A stretch of 22,058 nt of DNA from an uncultured Eggerthella sp. (lineage in GTDB: Bacteria; Actinomycetota; Coriobacteriia; Coriobacteriales; Eggerthellaceae), in NCBI GenBank assembly GCA_900548955.1, contig URMQ01000017.1, positions 1-22,058 on the forward strand. Direction: 5' to 3'. The position numbers and the translations under genes were made by a program. The notes under the pieces are model-generated. The model had not been told where the DNA came from. It saw only the letters and a list, made by a program, of their open reading frames with translations, and made no database searches. Positions 1 to 6,981 of the stretch are shown in pieces; position 1 is the stretch's first letter; every line of letters starts with the position of its first letter.

Positions 1-585
1 GCTTTTGAATGGAATCGATGTTTCCTGGTGGCAGGCAAAAAATAAAAAAACAACATTGCTTCGGTTTCTTTTGATGAAGTGGAACTGAAACCTGAATATC
101 GTCTTATTGGTCACAAAGGCGGTTTCCGCCATCTGTTTAGGTTGCTGGAATATGGTCGCGTGTTCACGTGTGCATCTTCACTTGGTATGGCACAGGCTGC
201 AATGGAAGATGCAGTAGAAAATGCCCGCGGTCGTAGGGCATTTGGTGTGCCAATTGGGCAGTTCCAGCAGATCGAACAGATGCTTACCGATATGGAAGTA
301 AGCCTGCGAACCATGAGAGCGATGCTCTATCATGCGGCATGGTCTATCGAGACAAATCATCCTGAAAAGCGCTTAGCGGTTGCGCTGATGAAGCGCTATA
401 TTCCCAAAACTGCTACTCAGGTTGCAAGTGATGCTATGCAAATCTTGGGCGGTTTAGGGTATACCGAAGGTGCACGCGTTAGCACTATTTGGGAAGATTG
501 CCGCGGAAATCAAATTGCAGAAGGCACAGACCAGATCATGGTGTATATTGCAGCACCACTCATTATGGATAGCTACGCAGAATAA
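1..585 (+). pseudogene. Acyl-CoA dehydrogenase, C-terminal part, probably frameshifted (5' end outside window)
   Basis: Flavoprotein family that oxidises acyl-CoA or, in anaerobes, reduces enoyl-CoA. From 79 to 585 the frame encodes the C-terminal helical domain: RRAFGVPIGQFQQIEQML, GGLGYTEGARVSTIWED and AEGTDQIM, whose Glu sits where the catalytic base of medium-chain-type enzymes lies. The style is closest to CaiA (crotonobetainyl-CoA reductase). The same frame has a stop at 43-45, and the only start after it, a GTG at 79, has no ribosome binding site and would begin mid-domain. Bases 2-49 in the +1 frame read GIDVSWWQAKNKK, and adding one A to the A7 run at 44-50 joins this to NNIASVSFDEVEL. 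That gives the strand and spacing expected just before the C-terminal domain. I therefore read it as one gene cut by the window edge and broken, or miscalled, at A7. A normal enzyme is about 380 residues. Family assignment is sure; pseudogene status is less so. Confidence 0.7.
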
Positions 586-1015
586 TAGTAGTGGTGGTGT
601 AGCTCGACTCTTTGCGCAAGAGCAAGATGCCGAATAGTTAGTTAGCTACAGGTTTTTCTAAGAATGCGCGTTACCCCTGCAGAAAAATGCGCTTAGTGAG
701 AGGTTTGAGGTAAAGCAAACAGTCAAAAATGACGTATTTTGCATGGATGGAGACATTTTTTACCTGATTTGTTCGACAAATTAGATAGCAACCCTCTCAC
801 TTTCGGGGTTTTTCTGCAGGGTGCCCCCTGGAATCGCAAAAAACTTCTGAAACAAGCGCACTTTGTGTTTTTGGCGCCGTTGCCTTTGAGCACCGATGCA
901 GCTAACTAATCCATGACAAGCTGGGATAGTAACTAGCTAGTTATAAAATACGGCGTAGCTAACTATAAACTGCGGTGAGTCAGAACAGCGACTAGATAGA
1001 ATCGCGATCAGCTAG
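586..1015. other. Non-coding gap with structured repeats between acyl-CoA dehydrogenase and tetR
   Basis: No convincing gene in either strand over these 430 bases. The stretch lies downstream of both neighbours, which converge on it. It holds the concentric inverted-repeat element at 673-822 and a cluster of TAGTTAGCTA-like half sites from 635 to 1018, both listed separately. A small hairpin CTCTT-tgcgc-AAGAG (608-622) has no T-tract and is a poor terminator. Confidence 0.6.
673..822. repeat. Concentric inverted-repeat element, about 150 bp (MITE-like or structured RNA)
   Basis: The outer arms are 673-705 and 790-822. They share CCCTGCAGAAAAA at the tips and AGTGAGAGG near the base, with about eight unmatched bases between. 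Inside lie AGGTAAA (708-714) and its complement TTTACCT (759-765), and at the centre the near-palindrome CAAAAATGACGTATTTTG (724-741). No reading frame and no clear target-site duplication were seen. Nested symmetry of this kind is typical of small non-autonomous elements or of a folded RNA; which one cannot be decided here. Confidence 0.55.
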
Positions 1016-1030
1016 TTACAAATTGCGGCG
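898..1030. repeat. Cluster of AGCTAGTTA/TAGCTAACTA repeats with a 14-bp perfect palindrome
   Basis: Copies occur at 898-909 (GCAGCTAACTAA), 930-943 (TAACTAGCTAGTTA, a perfect palindrome), 954-966 and 1010-1018. Three are followed by a similar tail: AAAATACGGCG, AAACTGCGGTG and AAATTGCGGCG. This makes a degenerate repeat unit of 20-25 bp. A further reversed copy lies at 635-649. The last unit overlaps the stop codon of tetR. A regulator binding array or a decayed tandem repeat would both fit. Confidence 0.5.
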
Positions 1031-1669
1031 CAGCTGTGCTTCTTTGATTTCGCTTTCCATGGAGCTGTGAATAATGTTGGCAAAAGGACCTGCATTGCTA
1101 ATTAAATGCTTTGTGCCAGGTTGTTCGCATTTGCGCGTGAAGTAGGACAGAAATGCGCACGTGTAGAATTCACTTAAAAAGTCGATGTTTTCTTCAGGCA
1201 GATAGCGATTAGCCAAAATGATGGTTATATCGTTGCGCAGCGCAGGTAAATACAGTTCATGTAAGTAATTGCGCAGCGCCGCAGGACCCGTTTCAGCAAA
1301 TGCCTGCATGTAGAAGTTGCGCTCGCGTTCCAAAACGATGGCAAAAGTATCGAAAAACTTTGAGTGATCCAAAGAACGTACACCCGATTTTTGCGTGATA
1401 TAGAAGGGAAGTTCGGGGTAGGTGCCATCGCCTTCCTTTTCGTATACCAAAATGTTTTCAGGGAAGCGACGCTGCAATTCAGTGCCTAAATCGTAGCGAA
1501 ACTTCCAAATGATCAGTGCGTTTTTGTCCTCGAAGTGATAATAGAACGTTTTGCGGTTTTTGCCGGTGCGTTCAACGATATCGCTAATAGAAACCTTTTT
1601 TAAAGGTTGTTCTTTACACAGATCTACTAAGGCCTGGGATATCAGCAGTTTTGTGTCAAAGGTGCCCAC
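1016..1669 (-). CDS. TetR-family transcriptional regulator
   Basis: DNA-binding repressor-type protein. The N-terminal helix-turn-helix spans about residues 7-50, with the classic recognition pattern VSISDIVERTGKNRKTFYYHF followed by DKNAL. The remaining residues form a mostly helical ligand-binding/dimerisation domain with no family signature that I can name. I chose GTG at 1669 (217 residues) because AAAGGA lies seven bases before it; the longer GTG start at 1714 has AGGAG directly abutting the start, and its extra residues (RVARRVKLRRKE) are untypical. The gene is transcribed away from the flavoenzyme gene at 2024, and such divergent TetR genes usually control their neighbour. The 354-bp gap between the two starts contains three direct repeats (1706-1764) that are candidate operators. 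The ligand is unknown; a substrate or CoA thioester of the neighbouring pathway would be the obvious guess. Confidence 0.88.
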   Translation of the reverse strand: MGTFDTKLLISQALVDLCKEQPLKKVSISDIVERTGKNRKTFYYHFEDKNALIIWKFRYDLGTELQRRFPENILVYEKEGDGTYPELPFYITQKSGVRSLDHSKFFDTFAIVLERERNFYMQAFAETGPAALRNYLHELYLPALRNDITIILANRYLPEENIDFLSEFYTCAFLSYFTRKCEQPGTKHLISNAGPFANIIHSSMESEIKEAQLRRNL

Positions 1670-1705
1670 TGTATGTTCCTTTCGCCTTAGTTTTACCCTG
1701 CGCGC

Positions 1706-1764
1706 AACGCGCACTCCTACTATGTCGTAATGCGCGCTCCTATCGCCCGAATGCGCACCTCTAT
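1706..1764. promoter_or_regulatory. Three direct repeats, candidate TetR operators
   Basis: AACGCGCACTCCTAC (1706-1720), AATGCGCGCTCCTAT (1729-1743) and AATGCGCACCTCTAT (1750-1764) recur every 21-23 bases, about two helical turns. They lie just upstream of the chosen tetR start. A shorter match, CGTAATGCG, recurs at 1926-1934 nearer the flavoenzyme gene. Regular spacing on one face of the helix suggests cooperative binding of a regulator. Confidence 0.45.
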
Positions 1765-2023
1765 TTTATCGTGCAATTAACAAAGTTTGGTCAAAAGTTT
1801 AAAAATGTGTAGCAAATAAGTTCTTATCGGTGCTATATGCGTTTCTGCCTATCGCTTTTTTGGGGAATCGGTAGAACAAACAATGGATATTGACTGAAAA
1901 TATAGTGCATTCTGTTTTACAATAACGTAATGCGAAGGAGTGCGTACGATTGGTCATTACTGATCAGCTCTCAAGATATGCTGGAATGAAATTTCACTTT
2001 TGTCTTACGAAAGGGGCCGCGAA

Positions 2024-4138
2024 GTGAAGTACGAATTATTAAATAAGCCGTTTAAAATCGGCAATGTGGAGCTGCGAAATCGTTTCGTAATGCTGCCAAT
2101 GACCATCGAGAAGACCGACAACTATCATGTTGGCGATGACTTGGTGGACTTTTACGAGCAGCGCGCAAAGGGCGGTGCAGCTCTGATCGAGCTTGGCTCT
2201 TGCTACGTTTGCGACGTTTTCGACACCGAGCCTAAGTATCACACCACCACTGGTGCAGTAGGTGTTTGGGACGACTGCTTTATTCCTGGTCTTACCCGCA
2301 CCGCTGAAGTTTGCCACAAGCATGGCGCTAAGTTAGCTGCTCAGCTTCAGCTCTGCTATGAATGGCGCGCAACTGGTGAAGACGAACTTCACTCTTACGC
2401 TCCTTCTAAGGACGTTGTTTCCGGCCCCTTCGTTGGCATGCCTGAAAAGGAATTCACCAAGGAAGAAATTGCTATCGTAGTTAAGCAGTACGGCGAAGCT
2501 GCTCTTCGCTGCAAGAAGGCTGGCATTGACATCATCGAGATTCATGCTGGTATTGGCTACATGGTAATGCGCTTCATTTCTAAGTACTCCAACCATCGTA
2601 CCGACGAATATGGTGGATCTACTGAAAACCGCTGCCGTCTGCTCACCGAAATCATCGATGAGATCCACAAGACCTGCGGCGACGACATGCCTATTCTTAT
2701 TCGTTATTCTGCAGACGACCTTATGCCTGGTGGTCAGCGCGTTGAAGACCTCAAAGAGGTTATCGAATGCGTTGAAAAGCACGGCGTAGATGCTTGGTCT
2801 ATCCAGGCTGGCTTCCATGAGGCTCCTCGTCCTGTTGCTAACCAGCTCGTTCCTGAAGGCGAATTCATTTATCTTTCCAAGGAAGCTAAGAAGTACACCA
2901 CCTTGCCTTGCTTCCCTGGCACCCGTATTAATCACTTGGATGTTTGCGAAAAGATCCTCGCAGACGGTTCCGGCGACGCAGCTGGTATGGCTCGTCACTG
3001 GATTGCAGAGCCTGAAATTGGCATCAAGGTTGCTGAAGGCCGCTCCGAAGAAGTTCGTCCTTGCATCGTTTGCTCTCGCTGCCTTGACAACATCTTCATT
3101 GGTAAGCCTTGCAAGTGCTCTGTTAATCCTAACGTTTACTTCTCACAGTATGGTTTGCCTGAAGACCATCAGGTAACTGGCGAAGAGGCTCAGAAGAAGA
3201 TCCTCATCGTTGGTGCTGGTCCTGCTGGTTTGGAAGCTGCACGTAATCTGAAGATGCGTGGCTTCAAGAACGTAACCGTTGTTGACCAGAAGAAGAAGCC
3301 TTGCGGCTTGCTGAACCTCGCTCAGGTATTGAACGAAGAGCTTCCTCCAATGGTTGATTGGTACAACAACGAAATCAAGCGTCTTGGCATTGATGTTCGT
3401 TGCAACACCAAGGTTGACGTTAACTACTTGAAGGACTTCGGTGCTGACGAAGTAATTTTGGCTGTTGGTCCTGAGACCACTTCTCCAGATGTTCCTGGTA
3501 AGGATCGCAAGAACGTCATCGATTCTCACGCTTTGAAGGAACTCGTTGAAGGTAAGGGCACCCCAGGTAAGGGCTTCATGTGGGGTCTTTCCTGCTTCGG
3601 TATGGGTATCCTCGGTGCTCCTCTGGGACTTATGCAGTGGGGTCTTGGTACTCACTTGCTGGTTAAGAAGCGCATGGCTGTTATCGGCGGCGGCTTCGCT
3701 GGTATCGAAGTAGCTTCTTCCATGAACGAAGGCCGCGAGGTTACCGTTATTGAGTCTGCTAAGAAGGCTGGCGCTGAAATCGGTATCATCGACAAGAACC
3801 CAGAGCTTCGCAAGTTGAAGAAGGAAGGCGTAAAGATTCTTACCTTGACCAAGGTTAAGGCTTACACCGACGAAGGCGTTCTCTGCGAAGATGCTGAAGG
3901 TAAGGAATTCACCGTTCCTGCTGACACCATCATCACTGGCACTACCATGATCGACAACACCGAGCTTTATGACGAAGCTAAGGGTGTTCTTGGTGAAGAG
4001 CATCTTCACCTCATTGGTAACGCTTCTCCTCACACCGATTGGGAAGGCGTTGCTGCAAACGATCCTTATGGTACGCCTGAGTTCAAGCGTCTCCTCGAGG
4101 CAATCCGCGACGGCTACTTGGTAGCTATGCAGATGTAA
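2024..4138 (+). CDS. OYE-family NAD(P)H:flavin oxidoreductase, 2-enoate/2,4-dienoyl-CoA reductase-like (FMN, 4Fe-4S, FAD)
   Basis: Predicted cytoplasmic enzyme passing hydride from NAD(P)H through FAD and a 4Fe-4S cluster to FMN, then to an activated C=C bond; relatives are FadH, BaiCD/BaiH, FldZ and 2-enoate reductase. Residues 1-345 form the FMN barrel, with HGAKLAAQLQ and IHAGIGYM, then NHRTDEYGGSTENRCR. Cysteines 347, 350, 353 and 365 form C-x2-C-x2-C-x11-C; FadH has x3 in the second gap. FAD-binding GAGPAG is at 397-402 and the NAD-type GGGFAG at 555-560. Between them is an unusual Gly/hydrophobic insert at about 518-545. The start is GTG at 2024, with AAAGGGG seven bases upstream; a TTG at 2000 would be longer but lacks a site. 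Codon use is strongly biased (AAG for Lys, GCT, GGT), which suggests high expression. It is divergent from tetR. The exact substrate is unknown, and the family is certain. Confidence 0.93.
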   Translation: MKYELLNKPFKIGNVELRNRFVMLPMTIEKTDNYHVGDDLVDFYEQRAKGGAALIELGSCYVCDVFDTEPKYHTTTGAVGVWDDCFIPGLTRTAEVCHKHGAKLAAQLQLCYEWRATGEDELHSYAPSKDVVSGPFVGMPEKEFTKEEIAIVVKQYGEAALRCKKAGIDIIEIHAGIGYMVMRFISKYSNHRTDEYGGSTENRCRLLTEIIDEIHKTCGDDMPILIRYSADDLMPGGQRVEDLKEVIECVEKHGVDAWSIQAGFHEAPRPVANQLVPEGEFIYLSKEAKKYTTLPCFPGTRINHLDVCEKILADGSGDAAGMARHWIAEPEIGIKVAEGRSEEVRPCIVCSRCLDNIFIGKPCKCSVNPNVYFSQYGLPEDHQVTGEEAQKKILIVGAGPAGLEAARNLKMRGFKNVTVVDQKKKPCGLLNLAQVLNEELPPMVDWYNNEIKRLGIDVRCNTKVDVNYLKDFGADEVILAVGPETTSPDVPGKDRKNVIDSHALKELVEGKGTPGKGFMWGLSCFGMGILGAPLGLMQWGLGTHLLVKKRMAVIGGGFAGIEVASSMNEGREVTVIESAKKAGAEIGIIDKNPELRKLKKEGVKILTLTKVKAYTDEGVLCEDAEGKEFTVPADTIITGTTMIDNTELYDEAKGVLGEEHLHLIGNASPHTDWEGVAANDPYGTPEFKRLLEAIRDGYLVAMQM

Positions 4139-4196
4139 TACAGCTGATATGTTTAGCGAAATAAGCTGTTAGTTACCTATTATAAGCTTGAAATTG

Positions 4197-4228
4197 AGAG
4201 GGTCCGCTTTATGCGGGCCCTCTTTCTA
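4197..4228 (+). terminator. Rho-independent terminator of the flavoenzyme gene
   Basis: An 11-bp stem AGAGGGTCCGC / GCGGGCCCTCT (4197-4207 with 4213-4223, one G-U pair) has a five-base loop and is followed by TTTCT. It lies 58 bases after the stop codon. Confidence 0.85.
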
Positions 4229-4296
4229 TAGCCCTCCTATGACCCTCTTTTTTCTATAGCCTATAACCTTCTTTTTGCTATACTTCCAGGTGAAAG

Positions 4297-4326
4297 GCGT
4301 CCCGCTTACTCGGGCAGCGTTTTTTC
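4297..4326 (+). terminator. Possible second terminator-like hairpin
   Basis: GCGTCCCG and CGGGCAGCG form an imperfect stem around a CTTACT loop and are followed by TTTTTTC. It is weaker than its neighbours, but the T-tract is good. Confidence 0.45.
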
Positions 4327-4332
4327 GTTAAG

Positions 4333-4368
4333 GCCCCGCTAGTGCTTCAATATAAGGCGGGGCTTTTG
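4333..4368 (+). terminator. Third terminator-like hairpin
   Basis: A perfect GCCCCGC / GCGGGGC stem (4333-4339 with 4357-4363), with a 17-base loop, is followed by TTTT. No gene lies between it and the hairpins on either side. Confidence 0.65.
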
Positions 4369-4369
4369 T

Positions 4370-4407
4370 AAAGCCGAGCTACTTGTCTAGGGTTCTCGGC
4401 TTTCTTT
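4370..4407. terminator. Fourth terminator-like hairpin (possibly bidirectional)
   Basis: A perfect nine-base stem AAAGCCGAG / CTCGGCTTT (4370-4378 with 4395-4403) is followed by CTTTG. The A-rich left flank means it could also act on minus-strand transcripts. Confidence 0.65.
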
Positions 4408-4924
4408 GTATCTGCGCTTTTTGTTCTATCGATTCAACTTTTTGGTCTACAACCCCAACTTTTGGACGAAATTAACCATAATGCAGGTGAATTAGCTGGG
4501 AGAAAAAATAAAAAGTGCTCAAGATACAGATTAATCGTCCAAATTTGCGTTTCATTACCCTTATTGGGACGATAATTACAAGATGAAGCAAGTACGAATT
4601 CGAAGCACCTGCATAACGGTATATTTCATCCAAAAGTTAAGCTCTTTTTCGAAAAAATGAAGCTTAAAGCAAAGATGGTTTATGGAGCGCGCAAGACTAG
4701 CTTGCATAACGCTGAAGATTGAAAATTTATAAGCACTGGGAAGTTTGTGGAATGCACGAAATCGTTTTCGACGTATTCAGCAGATTCAGTATTCAAAAAA
4801 TGAAACAAAATCCCCCAAAAACAATATGAATAGTACTTAACGAATACCCTCTTTCGCGAGTAAGCTTGTTTTCTAGGGGAAGCATTTAGGTGCTTTTAGT
4901 GGCGTACTAATGGAGGGAATCATT
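4408..4924. other. Non-coding regulatory gap upstream of the dehydratase operon
   Basis: No gene is visible in these 517 bases. From 4435 to 4638 there are repeated CAACTTTTGG/TTTGGACGA motifs and a long inverted repeat, listed separately. From 4639 to 4924 the sequence is AT-rich and without a clear repeat. It presumably contains the promoter and untranslated leader of the activator gene, but I could not pick a convincing -35/-10 pair. The ribosome binding site GGAGGG at 4912-4917 decides the activator start. Confidence 0.5.
4457..4638. repeat. 182-bp nested inverted-repeat element with four TTTGGACGA-type motifs
   Basis: Arms of 33 bp at 4457-4489 and 4606-4638 match at about 28 positions. 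The tip is AACTTTTGGACGAAAT against AACTTTTGGATGAAAT, and the base of each arm is ATGCAGGTG. Inside is a second inverted pair, TTAATCGTCCAAA (4531-4543) and ATTGGGACGATAATTA (4562-4577). The motif therefore appears four times in alternating orientation. An extra direct copy, CAACTTTTTGGTC (4435-4447), lies 21 bases left of the first. No coding content is seen. It may be a small mobile element or a multi-site operator. Confidence 0.6.
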
Positions 4925-5707
4925 ATGTACACCTTGGGGATTGATATTGGGTCAACATCAAGCAAAGCGGTAATTCTTGAAGACGGCGATCGCATTGTGG
5001 CGCGTTCGCTATATTCGTTGGGCGCAGGCACGAGTGGTGCTGCACGCGTTATTGAAGATCTATTCGAAAAGGCGAATCTTTCTTGGGACGATATTGCCTA
5101 CTGTGTTGCTACAGGTTATGGCCGACAGCGTTTCGAGCAGGCAGATGAAGAGATCAGTGAACTTTCTTGTCATGCCTTGGGTATGAACCATCTACTGCCT
5201 GGTATTCGAACCATTATCGACATTGGCGGTCAGGATGTTAAAGTCCTCAGCCTTAACGACCAAGGTATGCTAGACAATTTTGTCATGAACGAAAAATGCG
5301 CTGCTGGAACAGGGCGATTCCTTGATGTGATGGCAGGCGTTCTTGAAACCACTACTGACGAACTGGGCAATCTTGATGCCCAAGCAACAGAGCCGGTAAA
5401 AATCAGTTCAACGTGTACGGTTTTTGCCGAATCTGAAGTTATTTCTCACTTAGCTGAAGGAAACAAGATCCCCGACATAGTGGCGGGAATTCATAATTCG
5501 TGCGCTCAGCGAACTGCTGGTTTGGCGCGTCGTTTAGGAGTAACCGAACCTGTTGGAATGAGTGGCGGCGTTGCTCAAAATGCAGGTGTTGTACATGCGC
5601 TTGAGCGCGAGCTTGGTGTTTCGATATCGGTGCCAGAAGATTGTCAGTTTGCAGGTGCCATAGGTGCGGCACTAAAGGCGTATCGAAAAGTAAAGCGCAA
5701 CGCTTAG
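4925..5707 (+). CDS. 2-Hydroxyacyl-CoA dehydratase activator (BcrAD/BadFG-type ATPase, HgdC/FldI/HadI-like)
   Basis: Homodimeric, extremely oxygen-sensitive ATPase that uses ATP hydrolysis to push one low-potential electron from its bridging 4Fe-4S cluster onto the dehydratase (an 'archerase'). The 260 residues match the family length. Visible are the actin-fold phosphate motifs GIDIGSTSSKAV (5-16) and DIGGQDVK (99-106). Cluster ligands are C125 in NEKCAAGTGRFLD and C164 in TCTVFAESE. The adenosine motif is GMSGGVAQNAG and the end is GAIGAAL. ATG at 4925 was chosen because GGAGGG lies eight bases upstream; an in-frame ATG at 4910 falls before that site. It is the first gene of an operon with the two dehydratase subunits. 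Benzoyl-CoA reductase uses related ATPase subunits, but a single small activator preceding two subunits is the dehydratase arrangement. Confidence 0.93.
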   Translation: MYTLGIDIGSTSSKAVILEDGDRIVARSLYSLGAGTSGAARVIEDLFEKANLSWDDIAYCVATGYGRQRFEQADEEISELSCHALGMNHLLPGIRTIIDIGGQDVKVLSLNDQGMLDNFVMNEKCAAGTGRFLDVMAGVLETTTDELGNLDAQATEPVKISSTCTVFAESEVISHLAEGNKIPDIVAGIHNSCAQRTAGLARRLGVTEPVGMSGGVAQNAGVVHALERELGVSISVPEDCQFAGAIGAALKAYRKVKRNA

Positions 5708-5798
5708 TTTGGCAAAGTTGAGGATGCGACATTTGACAAGCAGAAGAAGCGACACAGACAACATCTGTTAGCAGTAAATACAAGAAGGGGTGTGCTGT

Positions 5799-6965
5799 AT
5801 GGGGACTGCTGAAGAGAAATCGCACAAAACAATTGATGACAAAACGATTGATGAAATCTTTTCTGAAATGGAGCAGGCCATAGTCGATCCGCAGAAAACG
5901 TTCGAAAAGTACAGGAGTGCAAACCAGAAGGCAATAGGTTGCATTCCGTATTTTGCTCCTTATGAATTGGTGGATGCCGCAGGAATGTATCCCATTGAAT
6001 TGTGGGGTGGCGCTACTGAAATAAGTCGTGCAAATGGGTATTATCCAGCGTTTTATTGTTCGATTTTGGTAACGCTTATGGAGCGAGCGCTACGTGGCGA
6101 ATATGACTATCTATCGGGCGTAATTATTCCGACGACCTGTGATGGACTGCGCAATTTGGAAGAAAACTGGAAATTCGCGGTGCCAGAAATGTCGGTAATG
6201 AGCTTAGTTCAGCCTGCTAATCGAACCCATCCTGCAGCAGAGGATTACCTTTTAAGCGAACTGGAAGAAGTAAAAGAAAAGCTGGAAGAGATATCGGGCA
6301 ACACTATTACCGACAAGGCTCTGCGAACTAGCATTAACGCTTATAACAAACAGCGCGCCGCAATGCGAGAATTTGATGCAATTGCAGCGCAGCATCCTAG
6401 CGCGGTTACTCCGTGGAAGCGCCATGTGGTTTATAAAGCAGCGCAGGTGCTGCCTGTTCGCGTACACGCGGAATTGGTGGGACGGCTCAATGAAAGCTTA
6501 GCGTCTCTGCCTGAGGACTCTTTTACAGGCTTGCGTTTAGTTGCTACAGGAATTCTGCTTGATTCAAAACCACTGCTCGATGAACTCGAGAAACAAAACA
6601 TCGCCATTGTAGGGGATGTTTTAACGGCAGAATCCGTGCGATTTGCAAAAGACGCTCCAGGCAATGTGGATCCTTTTGTATCACTTGCGCATATTTGGCT
6701 CGATGTTCAAAACACTTCTGTTGCGCTCGACCCAACCAAGCAGCGCGGAGAAACGTTAGTGGCGCTTGCAAAAGAGCGTAAAGCCGACGGCGCTCTTATT
6801 AATGTAACGAAATTCTGCGAAGAGGAAGAATACGACTATCCCGTTATCAAAAAACAGCTTGCTGATGCGGGCGTTCCTCTTTTGTATTTGGAAACAGCTC
6901 AGCAAGACCACATCAATGAGCAGGCGACTACGCGTATCCAGGCGTTTGCTGAAATGCTTGGTTAA
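5799..6965 (+). CDS. 2-Hydroxyacyl-CoA dehydratase beta-type subunit (HgdB/HadC/FldC family)
   Basis: One of two Fe-S subunits that remove water from a 2-hydroxyacyl-CoA through a ketyl radical. It has 388 residues, close to the 370-380 of known beta subunits. Conserved cysteines likely to hold the 4Fe-4S cluster are C87 (YYPAFYC), C114 (IIPTTCDG) and C340 (VTKFCEEEEYDYP). The end, LLYLETAQQDHINEQATTRI, is the family's typical C-terminal strand and helix. C48 is an additional cysteine near the N-terminus. ATG at 5799 follows AAGGGG by eight bases; a GTG at 5790 lies inside the site. It starts 91 bases after the activator and ends 16 bases before the alpha-type subunit, so it is clearly co-transcribed. 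Substrate specificity cannot be read from the sequence; a benzoyl-CoA-reductase-like function is the main alternative. Confidence 0.9.
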   Translation: MGTAEEKSHKTIDDKTIDEIFSEMEQAIVDPQKTFEKYRSANQKAIGCIPYFAPYELVDAAGMYPIELWGGATEISRANGYYPAFYCSILVTLMERALRGEYDYLSGVIIPTTCDGLRNLEENWKFAVPEMSVMSLVQPANRTHPAAEDYLLSELEEVKEKLEEISGNTITDKALRTSINAYNKQRAAMREFDAIAAQHPSAVTPWKRHVVYKAAQVLPVRVHAELVGRLNESLASLPEDSFTGLRLVATGILLDSKPLLDELEKQNIAIVGDVLTAESVRFAKDAPGNVDPFVSLAHIWLDVQNTSVALDPTKQRGETLVALAKERKADGALINVTKFCEEEEYDYPVIKKQLADAGVPLLYLETAQQDHINEQATTRIQAFAEMLG

Positions 6966-6981
6966 GAGGGGATTGATTGCT

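Noticed and set aside
43..52. Programmed -1 frameshift at the A7 run in the acyl-CoA dehydrogenase
   Set aside because: No stimulatory stem-loop or upstream Shine-Dalgarno-like element is seen, and the family is not known to use frameshifting; mutation or a read error is simpler.
1890..1919. TTGACT-based promoter for the flavoenzyme gene
   Set aside because: TTGACT at 1890 is good, but no acceptable -10 lies 16-18 bases on, so no site was assigned.
2333..4033. Long open frames on the minus strand opposite the flavoenzyme gene
   Set aside because: They mirror a highly codon-biased + strand gene; their products have no family motif and no ribosome binding sites.
4197..4407. tRNA or other stable RNA in the hairpin run
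   Set aside because: No cloverleaf, no GTTCGA-type T-arm and no CCA end; each hairpin fits a terminator better.
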